Source: Acidobacteriota bacterium
Lineage (GTDB): Bacteria; Acidobacteriota; Blastocatellia; Chloracidobacteriales; JADJPF01
Assembly (NCBI GenBank): GCA_016213785.1
Contig: JACQZQ010000108.1
Span: 1-57,269, forward strand
Reading direction: 5' to 3'
Length of the DNA stretch: 57,269 nucleotides
How positions within the stretch are numbered: position 1 is the first letter of the stretch; each line of letters opens with the position of its first letter. The notes beneath the pieces were generated by a model that was not told where the DNA came from, ran no database searches, and saw nothing but the letters and a program-made list of their open reading frames with translations. Made by a program: the position numbers and the translations under genes. Shown in pieces: positions 17,308-26,949 of this stretch.

Positions 17308-17391
17308 AATTTTAATAAATAACTTTACTTACACTAGATCTATTTCTTAAAGTTTCTACATAGTCAAACTAATATTTATTATTAGTTATTT

Positions 17392-17417
17392 GCCCCTATT
17401 TTAGGGGCTATTTTTTT
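17392..17417 (+). terminator. Rho-independent terminator
   Basis: GCCCCTA (17392-17398) pairs with TAGGGGC (17402-17408) around a three-base loop and is followed by TA and seven T residues. It ends the ankyrin-gene transcript. Confidence 0.88.
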
Positions 17418-17576
17418 GCAAAACACTTTTCCTTACTGGGGATTTTTGCCCCACCCAAAATGCTACAACTTGATCAAAAAATTTTTCTCTAAAATTTTTC
17501 TTTAACATTAACTTACTGAATATTAATTAGTTAGTATTAATATTTTTTCTATTAGCTATGGCCTAACAATTGCTTG

Positions 17577-17606
17577 TTGAAAAACCATAGTTTTTGATTA
17601 GATAAA
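17577..17606 (+). promoter_or_regulatory. Possible promoter of the DUF4388/DnaJ-like gene
   Basis: TTGAAA at 17577-17582 and GATAAA at 17601-17606 are 18 bases apart. Both boxes are imperfect, so confidence is limited. Confidence 0.33.
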
Positions 17607-17727
17607 ATGCTTTGCCCCCAAATAATTCATAAAACAATAACTAACTCATAAAAACAAAATTTTGAAAAAATTTAGAAAAGAGTTTAGGAAAAGTTAAGTG
17701 AAGTATTTAGTAAAAGGAGCCATTACT

Positions 17728-19842
17728 ATGAATACAAACCAAAACATCCTAAAAGCAGAATCTAAATTCCGTAAATCTCCATCCTTTTCACAAAAATATT
17801 CTCAAAATAAAATAAGTTCTGTACTTGAAATCTTAAGCGATTACTACAGAACAAAAACTACAGGAACACTAACTCTTAAAAGCAACAATATTATTAAAAG
17901 CATTAGTTTTAATTCTGGAAATATTATCTTTGCAACTAGTAATCTTCCTAGAGAACAGTTTAGTGAGTTTCTTATTAGTTCTGGACAAATAAGTTATCAG
18001 CAAGTCAAAACAGCTAGTAGATTTGTACAAGAACATCAAATGCATATAGGTCAGGCTTTAGTTAATTTAGGGTATATTAAAGAAAATAAACTAAAAGATT
18101 TAACTACTACTTTAATATCAAATATTATTTACTCAACTTTAGCTTGGCAATCTCCTGAAATCACTTTTCAAAATCACCAACAGCCAAGCTATGAACTAGA
18201 TTTCTCAATGTCAACAATACAACTTTTATATAAAGGAGTTTCTTACATTGAAAACCCTGATTTAATTAAACAAATGATAGGTAATTTAGACGCAGATTTA
18301 TATCTTAATAAAACACCTAGTGAGATACGTCAATTATTAAATCTACAGCCTGAAGAAAATTTTATTATATCTTGTTTAGATAGTATGCCTTACACAACAC
18401 AAGAATTGATTAATATGGGTTCTATTAATGATTTTGTTGTGCTAAGAACTGTTTGTGGTCTACTTAAAACTGCTATAGTGAAAAATTCAGTTTGCAGTGA
18501 AAAACCTGTCTTATCAATAAATAATACAGTAAATGATAATAGGATTTTTGATACTGGCTATGTTATAGAATTTTGTAAGGCAATTGACTTAAAGACAAAA
18601 GCTATTGACTCTGGGGCTTCAATTTATGAGCTTTTAGAAGTCTCTAACAATGCTGGCATTGATCAAGTAAAAGAATCCTATCAACGGCTAGCTTGTAAGT
18701 TTCACCCTTCACAACAAACTAAATTAGATTTCTACAGATTAGATTTTAGTCGTGAATTAGAGTATATATTTCAAAAACTTGCTCAAGCATTAAATAAGTT
18801 TACTAGTGCTGAAAATAATTCTAATGTTTCTACTACAAACGTTAAAAAAACTTTCCATAATATAAATACAAGAGTTGATGATAAAACTACTCAAAATCGC
18901 CCAGTTCAGAATAATAAACCTGAGAATCCACAAAGAGAAATTATGCAATTATGTTATGAAATTGAGAGTAAATATAATGCCATTAAAACTGGTGCCACCC
19001 TTTATCAAATACTAGGCGTAGAACGAGATTCCTCTCAAACAGCTATTAATTCTGCCTTTAATTCTTTATCTAAACGATTTACTCTAGAAAATCATTCTAA
19101 GCTATTAACCTATGGAATAAACCTAGAGCTACAACTCGAAGAAATAATGATGCAGTTAAATAAAGCGTTTATAATTTTAAGCAATCCTGTTAGTAAACAA
19201 AAATATAATAGTCAAATAGGAATGACTCTTCTTTGTAAAACCAATGCAAATAATAATGAGATAGCAAACAAAAACACTTTGAAGCAAGAGCATAAGTTTC
19301 TTATTATAGATAACTTATCTGAGCAAGCAATTTCTAACTCTGCTGAAAACCTAATAGTAGATCAAGAAACTAAAATCATAATAAACCAGGATGATAACTG
19401 TAATGGTGATAAGCTTGAAAGTATTGAACCTAATAAGTTTAATCAAAATGATTCTATAAAATATCATTTACCAAAAAACCAAGAAAAAGATAAAAGTAAT
19501 TCGCCCTTAGCATCAACCTATTATTTACAAAGTATGGAATTTTGTGTTAGAGGAGAACCTGAAAAAGCGATTATAACCCTACGAAAAGCTATAAAAATGG
19601 CACCTGATAACTCTGAATATTGGCTAGAATTAGGTAGAATTTATAGTAATATGCCTAACTATAGTTTAGAACTCGTTGAATCTACTTATAAGGAAGCTAT
19701 GGCACGTAATATTGCAGATGCAAGCTATCCTACAGAACTAGGTTTAATTTATCAAAAAGATAGAAATTATATAAAAGCAAGAGAATACTTTGAAAAAGCA
19801 TTAGCTATAAACCCTAAACAAACCACTGCAAACAAGGGTTAG
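17728..19842 (+). CDS. DUF4388 / two degenerate J-like domains / TPR protein, 3' end frameshifted
   Basis: Residues about 15-170 match the DUF4388 (PatA-like) domain of bacterial signalling proteins. Two DnaJ-like segments follow, IYELLEVSNNAG...YQRLACKFHPSQ and LYQILGVERDSS...YNSQ, both lacking an HPD tripeptide (FHPSQ and FTLEN instead), so Hsp70 stimulation is unlikely. The C-terminus has TPR-like helices (about 600-700). The ATG at 17728 has AAGGAG eight bases upstream, better than the GTG at 17698. The frame stops at 19842, but the -1 frame continues with 29 sensible codons ending at 19922, so one base appears to be missing near 19830. Confidence 0.85.
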   Translation: MNTNQNILKAESKFRKSPSFSQKYSQNKISSVLEILSDYYRTKTTGTLTLKSNNIIKSISFNSGNIIFATSNLPREQFSEFLISSGQISYQQVKTASRFVQEHQMHIGQALVNLGYIKENKLKDLTTTLISNIIYSTLAWQSPEITFQNHQQPSYELDFSMSTIQLLYKGVSYIENPDLIKQMIGNLDADLYLNKTPSEIRQLLNLQPEENFIISCLDSMPYTTQELINMGSINDFVVLRTVCGLLKTAIVKNSVCSEKPVLSINNTVNDNRIFDTGYVIEFCKAIDLKTKAIDSGASIYELLEVSNNAGIDQVKESYQRLACKFHPSQQTKLDFYRLDFSRELEYIFQKLAQALNKFTSAENNSNVSTTNVKKTFHNINTRVDDKTTQNRPVQNNKPENPQREIMQLCYEIESKYNAIKTGATLYQILGVERDSSQTAINSAFNSLSKRFTLENHSKLLTYGINLELQLEEIMMQLNKAFIILSNPVSKQKYNSQIGMTLLCKTNANNNEIANKNTLKQEHKFLIIDNLSEQAISNSAENLIVDQETKIIINQDDNCNGDKLESIEPNKFNQNDSIKYHLPKNQEKDKSNSPLASTYYLQSMEFCVRGEPEKAIITLRKAIKMAPDNSEYWLELGRIYSNMPNYSLELVESTYKEAMARNIADASYPTELGLIYQKDRNYIKAREYFEKALAINPKQTTANKG

Positions 19843-19922
19843 AAGATATAGAAAAAGTACTTAATCAAGAAAAAACAGGTAAATTAGAAGGGTTTTGGGC
19901 TAAGCTTGGATTTGGAAAATAA
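19833..19922 (+). pseudogene. Displaced 3' end of the DUF4388/TPR gene
   Basis: Reading from 19833 in the -1 frame relative to the upstream ORF gives QGLEDIEKVLNQEKTGK followed by LEGFWAKLGFGK and a TAA at 19920-19922. This continues the upstream TPR (ALAINPKQTTAN) naturally and ends in a compact basic tail. A one-base deletion between about 19825 and 19836 explains it. It may be a sequencing or assembly error rather than a real mutation. Confidence 0.7.
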
Positions 19923-19950
19923 GTAGCTAATCCATTATTTACTTTTTACC

Positions 19951-20024
19951 CTATAAATTACTATAAATTACTATAAATATTATAGCTGCTATAAATATTA
20001 TAGCTGCTATAAATACTATAATAC
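19951..20024. repeat. Intergenic short tandem repeats
   Basis: Two copies of CTATAAATTA (19951-19970) are followed by two exact copies of an 18-base unit CTATAAATATTATAGCTG (19971-20006) and a third diverged copy. Each 18-mer contains the palindrome CTATAAATATTATAG. The array lies between convergent stop codons and could also form terminator hairpins. Confidence 0.85.
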
Positions 20025-20027
20025 TTA

Positions 20028-23000
20028 TTACATAGTTTGTTCTACAAACTCGGTTTTATCAGATTCGTGTTTCCATTCTTCTCGTGCTTTTTCGATATTT
20101 AAGTAACAATTTTGACCATCACGCATTTTTTCTACCATACGTTTAATAGTAAAAGCAATTAAGCGATATGCTTCTGATTTAGGAAACCCTACAATTAATT
20201 TTTCCAAGTCTTCATAAGAAACAAATGGGCCAATAATTGCTTCTAAATTACGTTTTTTAGGAATCACCGTTCCTTTAGGTAAAGACTCATAAGTCCCTCC
20301 TAAATACATAGGTAGAATACCTATTTTATGATTAATAGCAAGGTAGCCTAAGGTAGGTTTAAAATCCTGCATTTCGCCAGATATTGAGCGAGTGCCTTCT
20401 GGGAAAATCAGCATGTTATAGCCTTGCATTAGAAAATGCCCTGCCCAGCGTAGAGACTTACGTAGTGATCCGCTACGATCTAATGGAACCACATTAGTAA
20501 AGTTTTCAAAATAAGCACGTTTATATTTATTATCAAAGAAGTAATCTGCTGCACCTAAAGCTACAAGTTCTTTGCCTGCCTCGCCTAAAGCAACTTTAGT
20601 TAAGCCCATATCTAAGTGTGAACAATGATTAGGAGCAACTATAAAGTTAGTATGTAGAGGAATATGGCTTCGCCCTTTAAATTTTGAATCAAAGATTTTC
20701 TCATAAAGTAGGACTTGCCCTAGGTCTATTAACTTACCTCCTATTTCAGCAACAGCAGGTGGAATATAAATCTCATCCTCTTTTTCATCATCTTTATCTT
20801 TCTTTGCTTCACTACGGTGAGCTAATTGATTGCGTTTAACCATAGCAGCAAGTTCACGCATATCAGTAATACCTGCTAGGGCATCAGCTGAAGGGAAAGT
20901 GCCTCCAGCAGCCTCTATAGCTACGCCTAGCTCTGTATACATAAGACTATCAAAGCCTAGCTCAGCTAATTTAGTATGAATATTAATTAAACCACGATGT
21001 TTATTTGATACAGAGGCTACGACATCAAAGAGCCATCCAAGTTCATCATCTGCACCTATTTCGCGTGCTGATGATGCAGCTTTTACAGCTTTTTGTAGTC
21101 TAATAAGTATGTCTATTACTTCACGGCGTTTAACTTTACGGGTAGCGGTTCTAGGCAATTCAATATCAGTAAATTGCAAAGTCTTAACTCGTTTATGGAA
21201 AGGTAGCGGGTTTGAAATTTGGCGGAAATGTTCTTCAATACGAGCACGAACATCATCTCTAGATAAATTTTTATCCCTTTCATAATCAGGAACAGCTAAA
21301 CAAGCTACTCTTTCAGCAGATCCATCAGGTAAACCGACTACACTTAATTCTTTGATAAATTCATAGTTACCATAAAGTTCTTCTATTTCATCGGGGTAAA
21401 TATTCTTACCATTATTATCTACAATTATATCTTTAGAGCGTCCCATTAAATAAAGATTACCATCTTCGTTAATATGGCCTAAGTCGCCTGTATGGAGCCA
21501 CTTATCAACAAGTACTGATTTTGTTGCAGCTTCATTATTATAGTAGCCTAACATTACATTTGGCCCTCTAGCCACAACTTCGCCTACGCCGCGATCATCA
21601 GGGTTAATAATCATTAGATCAACCCCTGGCAAGGCTTTGCCTACGCTACCTGGTAGCATTTTATTGCTACGACGAGTTACGGTTATTACAGGAGAAGCTT
21701 CGGTTAGTCCATAACCTTCTAAAAGGGTAAAACCTAAACCATGAAAGCCTTTTAGAACGTTTTCAGAGAGTGCTGAACCTCCGCTAATTAGGTAGCGGAT
21801 ATTTCCACCTAAGCCTTTATGCACAGGATAAAAGACTATTGGCCCTAAATTAATTGGGGTTTTATCTCGTAATTTACTGTTTAGCTCCATCATTGCTTTA
21901 ACAGTGCGCTCTAGCCAAATAGATTTATCTGAAAACTTGTTCATAATTCGGCGGTGAAGTAGTTCCCAAAGTGCTGGAACTCCAACAATTGCGCTAACAT
22001 GTTGTTTTTTAAGGGTATCTGAGAGAGCATCGCCTGTTAGCTCAGGTAAATAAGTAATTTGTGCGCCAACACTTAGAGGGACTAAAAAACCAGCAGAAAA
22101 CTCAAAGGTATGATGAAGCGGTAAAACACTTAACATTCCATCGTGTTCATTTAAGTCAAATACGCTAGAGAGTTTTGACACTAAGCTAGTAAAGTTTTTA
22201 TGTGAAAGCATTACGCCTTTAGGTAGTCCTGTAGTACCTGAAGTAAAAATAAGTGATGCCATAGCATTAGTTGAAATTCGGCTAGGCAATTTAGCAATAT
22301 TCTTTTCTTCGCTTTCTTCATCAGTTAGCTTAAAGATTTGATTAAATGTCCATATGCGAGTAGACAATCCTGCAACAACTAATCTATCTTGTAACTCTAA
22401 AAATTTATTTAGCAACAGATCATCGCTTGTAATAATACCTATAGGAGTTCCAGAACGAGAAATATTAACTACTTCATCTACAGTAGATTTAGAGTCAACA
22501 GGGATACAAACTACGCCAGCTTTTAGCGCACCAAAATAGCACATACCCCATTCTGGGCAGTTTTCTGCAAGTAGCATAATCCTTTCGCCTGGTAAAACAT
22601 TTTGGCTAACTAAAAAAGCTCCTGCTCTAGTAGCTAATTCACGTACTTCAGCATAGGTATAACGTTCTTCTACACCATCACGCTCAATTCGCATAGCAAC
22701 CCGACGTGCATGACGTTTAGTAGTAGTTTCAAATAATTCTATTAAATCTCTATAGGTATAAACTCTCTTTGGTTTTTCCTCTAAATCCTCTTCAAAAGTT
22801 GGGAATACCCATTTTTCAAGCCCTGGAATATGAATTTCCATCCAGTATCTATACCAATCTATTTGAGCAGGTGTCCAAGAGAGAAGATGTTGCTCATCAG
22901 GGGAAATTCTTCCCATTAGCTTACGGGTATTATCGCATCTAAAAACATATTGATTTTCATTAGTAAAAGGGCGGAAAAGGTCAAAGGCTTCTTTAGTTTC

Positions 23001-24422
23001 GCTGGTAAATTTCTCTACTTTATCAACGCTCTCTTTTACTTGATCAATAAATTGAGTAACTTTTCCTCCACCCCAACGAGGACGAATATTATCTAACCAA
23101 GAAGAAACCTTTTTAGCCGCTTTGTTATACATTGGCAGCGAAGTACGGTTAAAATGCTCTGTTGTAACGGTTCGTGCTTCAAGTCTAGCTATTATTTCAT
23201 TAAACCATTTATTTCCAGTTTCTTTATCTTGGAAATATTTACGTTTATAAAGCCCTAGAAGAGTAACAATTCTCTCCATTCGATTAGGATTACTATCACC
23301 GCTAGCAAGTTGAAAAACTTGTTGGGATTTTTCTACACAGACTTGGACAGCAGTGCCTAGAACAGCTGAAGCAATATGATCTACTGGAATAATATCTAGA
23401 ATAAGTTTGTTTTCTGCTGGAAATTTAGTTTGTCCTTTAAGCGCTAAGAAAATTAGAGGGGCAGTAGTAGTAAAACCTTCGTTCCAACCTGGAAATGGAA
23501 AGGCTTCTGCGCTCTCTACAATAGAAGGACGTACTATTGCCCAAGCAATATCTTTTTCTACAGCAACTACTTGTTCACCTAAGCTTTTAGTGTAAGTATA
23601 AATATTAGGCCAACCCCACCATTTAGCTCTTTCAGCACCTAGATCTGTAAGCCGCTCGCGTATCCAAACTTTACGCTCGCGTAAAATAGCCGTTTGAAGT
23701 GAGCGCTCATCATCAGGGTCGCGGCCTTCATCTATCAAGCGTTGACGGGCATCTTCGCGAAAACGGGCGTTAATTACAACATCTGTAGACTCTTCTTGAA
23801 CACGTTTTTTTATAGCATCACAGTCTCGTAATTCTTTATCAAAAGAAAAATCAGCTTGTATTTCTTGATGCCTAGGAAAATAGCCTATTACTTTATCATC
23901 TTCCCAAACCGAACCTGAGCGATTACCAGCAACAAAGCATGTAGAAACATGCACTAGGGCGGGTCGTTTCATTCGTTTAGCAAAAGCTACAACGTTTTGA
24001 GTGCCTATTACATTGGTACGAAGTGCTGCATCTAAAGCAGGATTAAAAGTAACATTACCTGAACTATTGATAATAACATCAACATCAGTAGCAAGCATTT
24101 GAGCAAAATCTTCTGAGTAGCCTAAATTAGGTTCACCAATATCTCCGCCAACAATTATTACTTTTTCACGTAAAAAACCTTCCATTGCATTACCATAGCG
24201 TTCGCGTAAAAGGTCAAAAACAGGAGAAGAATTAACAATATCCCAAAATCTTGCTGCACTATCAGCATCTGAGCCTGCACGTACCATAACATAAATACGT
24301 GCAATGTTTGGAAAACGGTAAAGTAGCATACAAAGGCAAACTTTGCCTAAAAAGCCAGTGCTACCCAATAAAAAAACCTTACGGTTATTAAAAATTTCTG
24401 TAGGTGAAAGTTGTGTATCCAT
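20028..24422 (-). CDS. elbD: ElbD-like multidomain enzyme: acyl reductase, AMP-ligase, ACP, acyltransferase
   Basis: This 1464-residue protein has four domains in order. An NAD-binding fatty-acyl reductase domain (about 10-400) shows GSTGFLG at 20-26 and YTYTK near 275. An acyl-AMP ligase (about 560-1120) shows FTSGTTGLPKG near 727 and EGYGLTEASP near 903. An ACP segment carries LGFDSL, whose serine near 1157 would hold phosphopantetheine. A PlsC-type acyltransferase follows, with NHCSHLDMG near 1266 and FPEGTRS near 1340. This domain set is what I recall for ElbD, the multifunctional ether-lipid enzyme of Myxococcus xanthus. It would activate, tether, reduce and transfer acyl chains at the cytoplasmic membrane face. 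It is last in a four-gene minus-strand operon. The substrate is inferred. Confidence 0.88.
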   Translation of the reverse strand: MDTQLSPTEIFNNRKVFLLGSTGFLGKVCLCMLLYRFPNIARIYVMVRAGSDADSAARFWDIVNSSPVFDLLRERYGNAMEGFLREKVIIVGGDIGEPNLGYSEDFAQMLATDVDVIINSSGNVTFNPALDAALRTNVIGTQNVVAFAKRMKRPALVHVSTCFVAGNRSGSVWEDDKVIGYFPRHQEIQADFSFDKELRDCDAIKKRVQEESTDVVINARFREDARQRLIDEGRDPDDERSLQTAILRERKVWIRERLTDLGAERAKWWGWPNIYTYTKSLGEQVVAVEKDIAWAIVRPSIVESAEAFPFPGWNEGFTTTAPLIFLALKGQTKFPAENKLILDIIPVDHIASAVLGTAVQVCVEKSQQVFQLASGDSNPNRMERIVTLLGLYKRKYFQDKETGNKWFNEIIARLEARTVTTEHFNRTSLPMYNKAAKKVSSWLDNIRPRWGGGKVTQFIDQVKESVDKVEKFTSETKEAFDLFRPFTNENQYVFRCDNTRKLMGRISPDEQHLLSWTPAQIDWYRYWMEIHIPGLEKWVFPTFEEDLEEKPKRVYTYRDLIELFETTTKRHARRVAMRIERDGVEERYTYAEVRELATRAGAFLVSQNVLPGERIMLLAENCPEWGMCYFGALKAGVVCIPVDSKSTVDEVVNISRSGTPIGIITSDDLLLNKFLELQDRLVVAGLSTRIWTFNQIFKLTDEESEEKNIAKLPSRISTNAMASLIFTSGTTGLPKGVMLSHKNFTSLVSKLSSVFDLNEHDGMLSVLPLHHTFEFSAGFLVPLSVGAQITYLPELTGDALSDTLKKQHVSAIVGVPALWELLHRRIMNKFSDKSIWLERTVKAMMELNSKLRDKTPINLGPIVFYPVHKGLGGNIRYLISGGSALSENVLKGFHGLGFTLLEGYGLTEASPVITVTRRSNKMLPGSVGKALPGVDLMIINPDDRGVGEVVARGPNVMLGYYNNEAATKSVLVDKWLHTGDLGHINEDGNLYLMGRSKDIIVDNNGKNIYPDEIEELYGNYEFIKELSVVGLPDGSAERVACLAVPDYERDKNLSRDDVRARIEEHFRQISNPLPFHKRVKTLQFTDIELPRTATRKVKRREVIDILIRLQKAVKAASSAREIGADDELGWLFDVVASVSNKHRGLINIHTKLAELGFDSLMYTELGVAIEAAGGTFPSADALAGITDMRELAAMVKRNQLAHRSEAKKDKDDEKEDEIYIPPAVAEIGGKLIDLGQVLLYEKIFDSKFKGRSHIPLHTNFIVAPNHCSHLDMGLTKVALGEAGKELVALGAADYFFDNKYKRAYFENFTNVVPLDRSGSLRKSLRWAGHFLMQGYNMLIFPEGTRSISGEMQDFKPTLGYLAINHKIGILPMYLGGTYESLPKGTVIPKKRNLEAIIGPFVSYEDLEKLIVGFPKSEAYRLIAFTIKRMVEKMRDGQNCYLNIEKAREEWKHESDKTEFVEQTM

Positions 24423-24470
24423 TGAAAATAATTCTTTTTTAAATCTCTAGTCTAAGTACAATAAAATCTA

Positions 24471-25238
24471 TTAAATAGAGTCTGGATCTATACCTAATGA
24501 TTTAAGCTTTTCCCTAAGTTTTTCTTTTTCAAGACGTTCTTGTTCGGCTATAGCTACAGCTTCTTTAGCTTTAGTTGTAGCTTCTTCAGCTTTAATTCTG
24601 GCTTCCTCAGCTTTAGCTGTAGCTTCCTCAGCTTTAGCTATAGCCAAAGCTTTTTCTTGGCGCTCTTGTGCAAATAAGGCTTGAAGTTCTGGAAAAGATA
24701 AGAAAGGCTCGCCATCAGTATGAAAAATTTTAAGTTTTCTATCAATAAATTGAAAACGAATACCAAGCAAAGGACTAACCCAGCCTCCAACAAACTCCAT
24801 TTGTTTTAAGCTCTCAGAATCTCTAGTATAAACAAGGAGTTCCTCCTTATCTGGATCAAAAACATAATACTCCTTTACTCCATAAAGGCTATAGTAGTCT
24901 AATTTTTTTAGCATCTCATTGGGAGTATTAGAATTAGAAAGAATCTCAAAAACTATTTGTGGAGCAACATTTCCTTCTTTCCATTGTTTATAAGAAAGTC
25001 TATGGCCTTTTGGGCGGTTAAAGGCCACCATTACATCAGGAGCTTGGACAATTTTAGGTTTACCTTCAACTGGATACCAAAAAAGGTCTGCTGCTACAAA
25101 ATCATTAGGACGTTCTAAATCTAACCCTTCTTTGATAGTTACAATCCACTCATATTGTAACGTGTTATCAGCCATAGGTTTACCATCTCCCGAAGGATAA
25201 AAAATTTCGTCATCAAAAAGATATTTACTAGTTGACAT
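24471..25238 (-). CDS. Uma2-family (DUF820) PD-(D/E)XK protein
   Basis: A 255-residue protein whose first 185 residues fit the Uma2 restriction-endonuclease-like fold: PDVMVAF carries the active-site Asp, IVFEILSNSN the Glu, and KKLDYYSLYGVKEYYVFDP the conserved helix-strand. The last 65 residues are a charged coiled coil of KAEEA repeats (AKAEEATAKAEEARIKAEEA). AAAGGA precedes the ATG. These proteins are common and often multicopy in cyanobacteria and Acidobacteriota; their biological role is not well known. It is odd as the third gene of what looks like a lipid operon and may be a passenger. Confidence 0.88.
   Translation of the reverse strand: MSTSKYLFDDEIFYPSGDGKPMADNTLQYEWIVTIKEGLDLERPNDFVAADLFWYPVEGKPKIVQAPDVMVAFNRPKGHRLSYKQWKEGNVAPQIVFEILSNSNTPNEMLKKLDYYSLYGVKEYYVFDPDKEELLVYTRDSESLKQMEFVGGWVSPLLGIRFQFIDRKLKIFHTDGEPFLSFPELQALFAQERQEKALAIAKAEEATAKAEEARIKAEEATTKAKEAVAIAEQERLEKEKLREKLKSLGIDPDSI
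24560..24660 (-). repeat. Coding tandem repeat (KAEEA units)
   Basis: Repeats of about 21 bases (GCTTCTTCAGCTTTAGCT-like on the plus strand) encode the coiled-coil tail of the Uma2 protein. Unit number probably varies between strains. Confidence 0.7.
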
Positions 25239-25249
25239 AGAACTTTCCT

Positions 25250-26911
25250 TTATCTAGAAGAAACACTAATTACTTCGCTATGTGCTTTTTGTAATTGATG
25301 TTTGCTTTGTGGTGCATCAACATCAGCCATAATAATTGAGGGCTGATGGAACATAGTAATTTCAGCGCCTCGGCCATGCTCACCACGAGCCATTGCAATT
25401 GCTTCACTAAGAGAGTCAGCACGTTCCCAACCTAAAATAGCTGGAATATGTGCGTTTTCTGCGCCTGCAACAATTACTTTACCAACATGCTGACGACCAT
25501 TTTCGCCCCAATACCACATAAAGAATGGATGGACTCCATGATAAGCATTTCCCCTACGGTACATTTCAATATAGCTAGGATTATGAGCAAACTCTAACTC
25601 ATACTTATGGCGTAGTTTAAATGCATCACGAGTTTCTGGAAGTAAGCGATGGAAAAACTCTATATAGCTAGGATGAAAATTATGATCAAAATCATCATAA
25701 CAAGGATGGGTAATAATCATTGTGCCACCTTTTTTAATGAGGGGCTTACCTCGATACATATTAAAGAAATAGCCTAAGGCCATTACCTGAACAAGTAATG
25801 GGTTAAGAACTGCATTAACATTGTAAGGAGAAATATGAGGAATACCACAAATTAAAATATCAGCTTGACCTTTTACCTCTACTGCATATTGCTCATAGCA
25901 TTTTTCTAGAATTCTTGCGTGTACAGGCTCGGTTCTACCTGCATGACAGGCTATTAGCTCATAATGAGAAGGGATAGAGTGAAAAATTTTATTTTTAGCT
26001 CTCCAAGGTAATTTTTTTAGTGACCATCTAATGCCCTCAAATTTTAGTCTATCTGTAGCTGTAAAATCGTCCTCTTTTTTAGCTAAAAAATCCATTTGCC
26101 CTTCATACATTTTATTATTAAGAGCGGTCTCAATATGGAAAACATTCATATGCTTATCAACTAGTTTTCCTAATCTAACACACTTAGTATTAAGCGCTGA
26201 GGCAGGAGGATCCATATAACTATGGCTATCTCGAATAGTTTGAGGTTCATGGTGAGCGCGTAAGCTTTCATAATCACAAAGACCTACAGCTACAGATTTA
26301 TGTCCGCCGTCCATAGGAACTAGATTTATATTTACATAGATAACTAAGTCGCTTTCGGCTGCTCTACGATTAATATTAAGGACTTCGTTATGATCGGTTT
26401 TACCAAGACTAACCATTCCTTCAGCCCATTCTGCATCATGGTTATAATAGCGATCCGGGTAAAATTCCTTATGGATTTTTGAGCCTACCATTCGTTTCAT
26501 TTCACTTTCAGTCATACGACGGTGAAGTGAATTAGCAACAATAATATGAATATCATCAATATGATTAGCAGCAAGCATTTCTAGTAGAATTTCTAGAATA
26601 GTTTGGCGAATATCAGGTGTAACCATTGGAGGGAGTGGCAAACTAATATCATCTACTGCAATAGTTATTTTCATGCCTGGTTTTAGTTGAGCATAAAGAG
26701 GTGGACAGTCATGAGGATGATTAAGAGCATAACGAATTGCAGCCTCTCGATTAGGAACACCCTTAATTGGGGGCTTAGGATAAATTACCCTAGTGCCTAC
26801 TGGGAGATCTTCTAGTAAGAAATCCTCTCCATAAGGAACAATACGAGGTGCAGAATCGCTATCAATATAGACTATAGATTCATCTAGTTTACGGCGTAGT
26901 GTAGGACTCAT
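25250..26911 (-). CDS. Lactate racemase LarA-like (DUF2088) protein
   Basis: A 553-residue homologue of LarA, the nickel-pincer lactate racemase. Recognisable motifs (numbered from the ATG at 26911) are [12 protein letters not shown] near 85-96, equivalent to the VsDhTRPtP motif; [16 protein letters not shown] with His130; a YNHDAEW segment with His158; and [10 protein letters not shown] with Lys205, where LarA's cofactor-binding lysine sits. The core active site thus seems kept. LarA-family proteins also act on other 2-hydroxy acids and sugar acids. I preferred 26911 over the ATG at 26974, which would overlap the HAD gene and lacks a ribosome-binding site. No larB, larC or larE cofactor genes are in the window. 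Confidence 0.85.
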   Translation of the reverse strand: MSPTLRRKLDESIVYIDSDSAPRIVPYGEDFLLEDLPVGTRVIYPKPPIKGVPNREAAIRYALNHPHDCPPLYAQLKPGMKITIAVDDISLPLPPMVTPDIRQTILEILLEMLAANHIDDIHIIVANSLHRRMTESEMKRMVGSKIHKEFYPDRYYNHDAEWAEGMVSLGKTDHNEVLNINRRAAESDLVIYVNINLVPMDGGHKSVAVGLCDYESLRAHHEPQTIRDSHSYMDPPASALNTKCVRLGKLVDKHMNVFHIETALNNKMYEGQMDFLAKKEDDFTATDRLKFEGIRWSLKKLPWRAKNKIFHSIPSHYELIACHAGRTEPVHARILEKCYEQYAVEVKGQADILICGIPHISPYNVNAVLNPLLVQVMALGYFFNMYRGKPLIKKGGTMIITHPCYDDFDHNFHPSYIEFFHRLLPETRDAFKLRHKYELEFAHNPSYIEMYRRGNAYHGVHPFFMWYWGENGRQHVGKVIVAGAENAHIPAILGWERADSLSEAIAMARGEHGRGAEITMFHQPSIIMADVDAPQSKHQLQKAHSEVISVSSR

Positions 26912-26949
26912 AATAAAATTATAACCTTTAATTTTTAACTTTGGTGTAA

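Larger units (their letters stand above)
17308..17727. other. Intergenic region after the ankyrin gene
   Basis: About 420 bases without a credible gene. It contains the ankyrin-gene terminator (17392-17417) and a possible promoter for the DUF4388/DnaJ-like gene (17577-17606), listed separately. A short GGGG...CCCC palindrome near 17438-17453 has no clear role. Confidence 0.55.

Noticed and set aside
19825-19842. Programmed -1 frameshift
   Set aside because: The bases around AAACAAGGG do not form an X XXY YYZ heptamer and no strong downstream structure is evident; a simple deletion or sequence error is more likely.
24471-25238. Uma2 gene as evidence for a mobile element or restriction system
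   Set aside because: No transposase, inverted repeats, methyltransferase or specificity gene is nearby; Uma2 genes are common singletons.
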